DNA from: an uncultured Marinoscillum sp.
Lineage (GTDB): Bacteria > Bacteroidota > Bacteroidia > Cytophagales > MED-G16
Direction of reading: 5' to 3'
DNA length: 64,000 nt
Assembly: GCA_902628365.1 (NCBI GenBank)
Contig: CACOMW010000001.1
Span: 1-64,000, forward strand
The notes under the pieces were generated by a model. The model saw nothing but the letters and a program-made list of their open reading frames with translations. It searched no databases and was not told the DNA's origin. The translations under genes were made by a program, and so were the position numbers. Positions 62,401 to 64,000 of this stretch are shown here, one piece after another (positions within the stretch are counted from its first letter, which is position 1; each line of letters starts with the position of its first letter).

Positions 62401-62957
62401 TTTGGGATTATGTTATTGTAGAAGCTTCAAAATATAATCAAAATAGTTGGAAGCCTTTGGTTGATGGATATGACTCCAACGCACATTCAGATTGGTTGTC
62501 TGCATATGCTTCGGATATTTCAGCAACATCATCGATGTTAAAAGATAGAGAGATTGAATTTACTCCTACATTTTCTGTTGGTGATACCGTTAAACTTAGA
62601 TTTAGGCTATATTCTGATCCATATACTGTAGGTTGGGGATGGGCAATAGATGATTTATATGTCCAAATGGATAAGCCAGTCGTTTCTGGAGTAGAAGATG
62701 TTTCTATCAATAAAATTAATGTTTATCCAAATCCTTCTACTGGGGTATTTAATATTCAATTTAATGGTGAATTAAAAGGTGATGTAGGAATTAACGTATT
62801 TGATATATTTGGAAGAACTAAATATCAAACTATATTCAATAATAATTCTGGATATAACGCTCATAAGATTGATTTTTCTAATAACCCACAAGGTATATAT
62901 ATATTAGAATTGAATCAAAATGACAGAAAATTACATAAGAAATTAATTATAAAATAG
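59421..62957 (+). CDS. Secreted Asp-box propeller protein with a different C-terminal accessory module and T9SS type-A CTD (paralog 3)
   Basis: Shared propeller motifs ('ATFTERGPTNVPGRTRAIVVDAADNTGSTWYAAAVGGGVWKTSDSGTTWTS'), no Calx-beta-like repeats; 'GWGWAIDDLYVQ' module then 'INVYPNPSTGVFNIQF...KKLIIK'. Confidence 0.86.
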   Translation: MKNIFSISLIVLLIISLTVTIYYFEGNITKIQVSEIVRKDSPDKFKEYFSSIKKGDESNENLYPIGYKEKELLKMKKNLYKKSLLRSSIIQKDNNNPNFGTSSAATATFTERGPTNVPGRTRAIVVDAADNTGSTWYAAAVGGGVWKTSDSGTTWTSLSQDLENIAVSSLAQSAANPSILYAGTGESWVGNFDAIDGSGVFKSTNGGLNWSNVSPNTSGIVDDKFYQVSRVIASPSSADIVIASTLGPDGYSYIFKSSDGGSTWTEAKKSAKRIQQVIAAPTSFDTIYAAVRGGNALKSVDAGTTWNDLPIYSSSVSGSFNRAEIAVSHNTSNILYSALEGISSKSHVFVSFDGGSTWTEAANEDGTLEQYLQIFGWYANTIAVHPYNDSIFYTGSVDIYKSKLTNLLYKNTTHLTDGYNEIDTLNNDVHVDHHFLTIIKDGGGKFRILNGNDGGVALTKSSTTPGEVEGDFILERTSGYNTSQAYGADKVKGKNQYISGFQDNGTWLSPSSEVASSSTDYSKEIGGDGFEVITHWNNPDSMIGGAQGNYLFRSLDGGSKWYYIPTDEMREFGPFLTRLSTSYQDPDVVYAISQKGVHKSENFGGSWKTTEIVDDWGFLAGSDVEVSQANPRFVWAGGRMKTTGTSLPGKIFVSKDWGKTFLPTSVFEEIGSISGLYSHPTEDSTAYVLFSVFGKAKIIETKNLGATWNDITGFPANNVTGVSSNGFPNVGVYSLVVMPFDSDVIWAGTDIGLVESTDRGATWNLVDSNLPNVSIWDMKIKDQGEIVIATHGRGVWTASIPALSSFVPKTATLQPELLGYNQPGPEYKIDVRIDFKSEFDSVLFKTGSTLLHTISTQNSIGIDTVNITFNDAGTFPVTATGYKNGLNYSSNTLDIIIGVTLDVSSEYGTNFSDMLGNEFTLDGFTISSYSGFSGDILHTQPHPYQNAGSGQYLELFATLNTPIIVSNYTPSIKFREVAIVEIGEAGTSYGDAEFWDYVIVEASKYNQNSWKPLVDGYDSNAHSDWLSAYASDISATSSMLKDREIEFTPTFSVGDTVKLRFRLYSDPYTVGWGWAIDDLYVQMDKPVVSGVEDVSINKINVYPNPSTGVFNIQFNGELKGDVGINVFDIFGRTKYQTIFNNNSGYNAHKIDFSNNPQGIYILELNQNDRKLHKKLIIK

Positions 62958-62965
62958 TTAAAGTA

Positions 62966-63766
62966 TTATTCCTTAATTTTTATTTTCTTCTTGCTTACAT
63001 TTCTAAAAATTATGTTAATATACTCTACACCTAGTGTGAAAAATAAAGCAAAATATATATATCCCTTTGGTATGCTGTAATGAGCTGCTTCTACAATTAA
63101 ATTAAATCCTATAAGTATTAAAAATGATAGTGCTAGAATTTCTAGTGAAGGGTATCTTTCAATAATATTACTAATTTTCGATGCATAAACCATCATTACA
63201 ATTATTGATATTACTACTGCTATAATCATAAGCAAAACTTGTTCAGTAAGTCCTATTGCTGTAAGAATAGAATCTACAGAAAAAATAAAATCTATAGCAA
63301 CGATTTGCCAAACAACAGTATATAATGATGTTACTGATAATGATTTTGAGGGATTGGTATCAAAATTACTATCAATTTTATGGGTAATTTCCATTGAACT
63401 TTTTAGAATGAGAAATATTCCTCCAGCAGCAAGAATAATATCTTTCCAACTTACACTTAAATTTATTCCTGTATCAAATACGTTTTTTGTTTCAAATATA
63501 GGTTCAGTTAATCCAATAAACCATGTAAGCCCAAGTAACATAATTATTCTTAAAATCATTGCTAAAAACAAACCGATAGTTCTAATCCTTTGTCTAAACT
63601 CCTTGTCAACTTTATTTGAAACTATAGAAATAAAAATAATATTATCAACTCCTAATACAATTTCAAGAAAGGTAAGTGTAATAAGTGCAATATAGGTTTC
63701 TAATTCAAAAAATATTTCCACAATTAAATGTCTATTAAAGGATATAAAAATATTAAATTTGATCAA
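62966..63766 (-). CDS. TerC-family integral membrane protein
   Basis: 'LTFLEIVLGVDNIIFISIVSNKV', 'IVAIDFIFSVDSILTAIGLT', 'PKGYIYFALFFTLGVEYINI'. Confidence 0.92.
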   Translation of the reverse strand: MIKFNIFISFNRHLIVEIFFELETYIALITLTFLEIVLGVDNIIFISIVSNKVDKEFRQRIRTIGLFLAMILRIIMLLGLTWFIGLTEPIFETKNVFDTGINLSVSWKDIILAAGGIFLILKSSMEITHKIDSNFDTNPSKSLSVTSLYTVVWQIVAIDFIFSVDSILTAIGLTEQVLLMIIAVVISIIVMMVYASKISNIIERYPSLEILALSFLILIGFNLIVEAAHYSIPKGYIYFALFFTLGVEYINIIFRNVSKKKIKIKE

Positions 63767-63805
63767 ATTTTATAGATTTAATATTAAATATTTTATTTAA
63801 AATCA

Positions 63806-64000
63806 ATGAAAAAAATAATTAGTGTATCTAAAATATCCAGGCATTTTCAAGTAGGAAAGCAAGTCGTTAAAGCCTTAAAATCTATTTCAATTTCTATAAA
63901 TCAAAATGAGTATGTTTCATTTATGGGTCCATCGGGTTCAGGAAAATCAACTCTAATGAATATTGTAGGATGTTTAGATACTCCAACTGGTGGTGAATAT
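63806..64000 (+). CDS. ABC transporter ATP-binding protein (LolD/MacB-like), truncated by window end
   Basis: Translation MKKIISVSKISRHFQVGKQVVKALKSISISINQNEYVSFMGPSGSGKSTLMNIVGCLDTPTGGEY with Walker A. Confidence 0.9.
   Translation, partial: MKKIISVSKISRHFQVGKQVVKALKSISISINQNEYVSFMGPSGSGKSTLMNIVGCLDTPTGGEY

Noticed and set aside
52433-62957. Three adjacent long repetitive genes as a possible composite mobile element or phage tail cluster
   Set aside because: No transposase, integrase, terminal repeats or phage structural motifs; signal peptides and T9SS CTDs indicate secreted host proteins.

Overview
AT-rich 64 kb chromosomal window from a Bacteroidota genome, probably a streamlined marine flavobacterium-like lineage. 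This is inferred from T9SS type-A C-terminal domains, TAnnTTTG -7 boxes, a short RpoD, DUF5916 and DUF2723 proteins. Most of it is densely packed core metabolism: pruA, aroE, uvrB, sodB, tadA, aspS, icd-leuACDB-nnr, queD, lpxB, clpP, tig, spoT, fur, purA, pyrC, purB and rpoD, with two tRNA genes (Arg-CCU, Leu-UAG). I see no prophage, transposase, CRISPR array or rRNA. Two places stand out. (1) 40474-41707 is an isolated transcription unit encoding a membrane-anchored protein with 17 tandem copies of a basic nonapeptide (consensus GAEFQKFMK). Its juxtamembrane segment carries five degenerate acidic units in the same 9-residue register. The unit also has a 15-bp leader inverted repeat and a strong terminator. 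I do not recognise this as a described family, and it is my best candidate for something undescribed. (2) 52433-62957 holds three tandem >1,100-aa paralogs: Asp-box/BNR propeller proteins with T9SS sorting domains. Two carry Calx-beta-like modules; the third has a different module in that place. Smaller oddities include a CTD-only mini-protein, a truncated hydrolase abutting a MORN-like fragment, a gluzincin/propeller/barrel protein paired with PrsW, and direct repeats upstream of rpoD.
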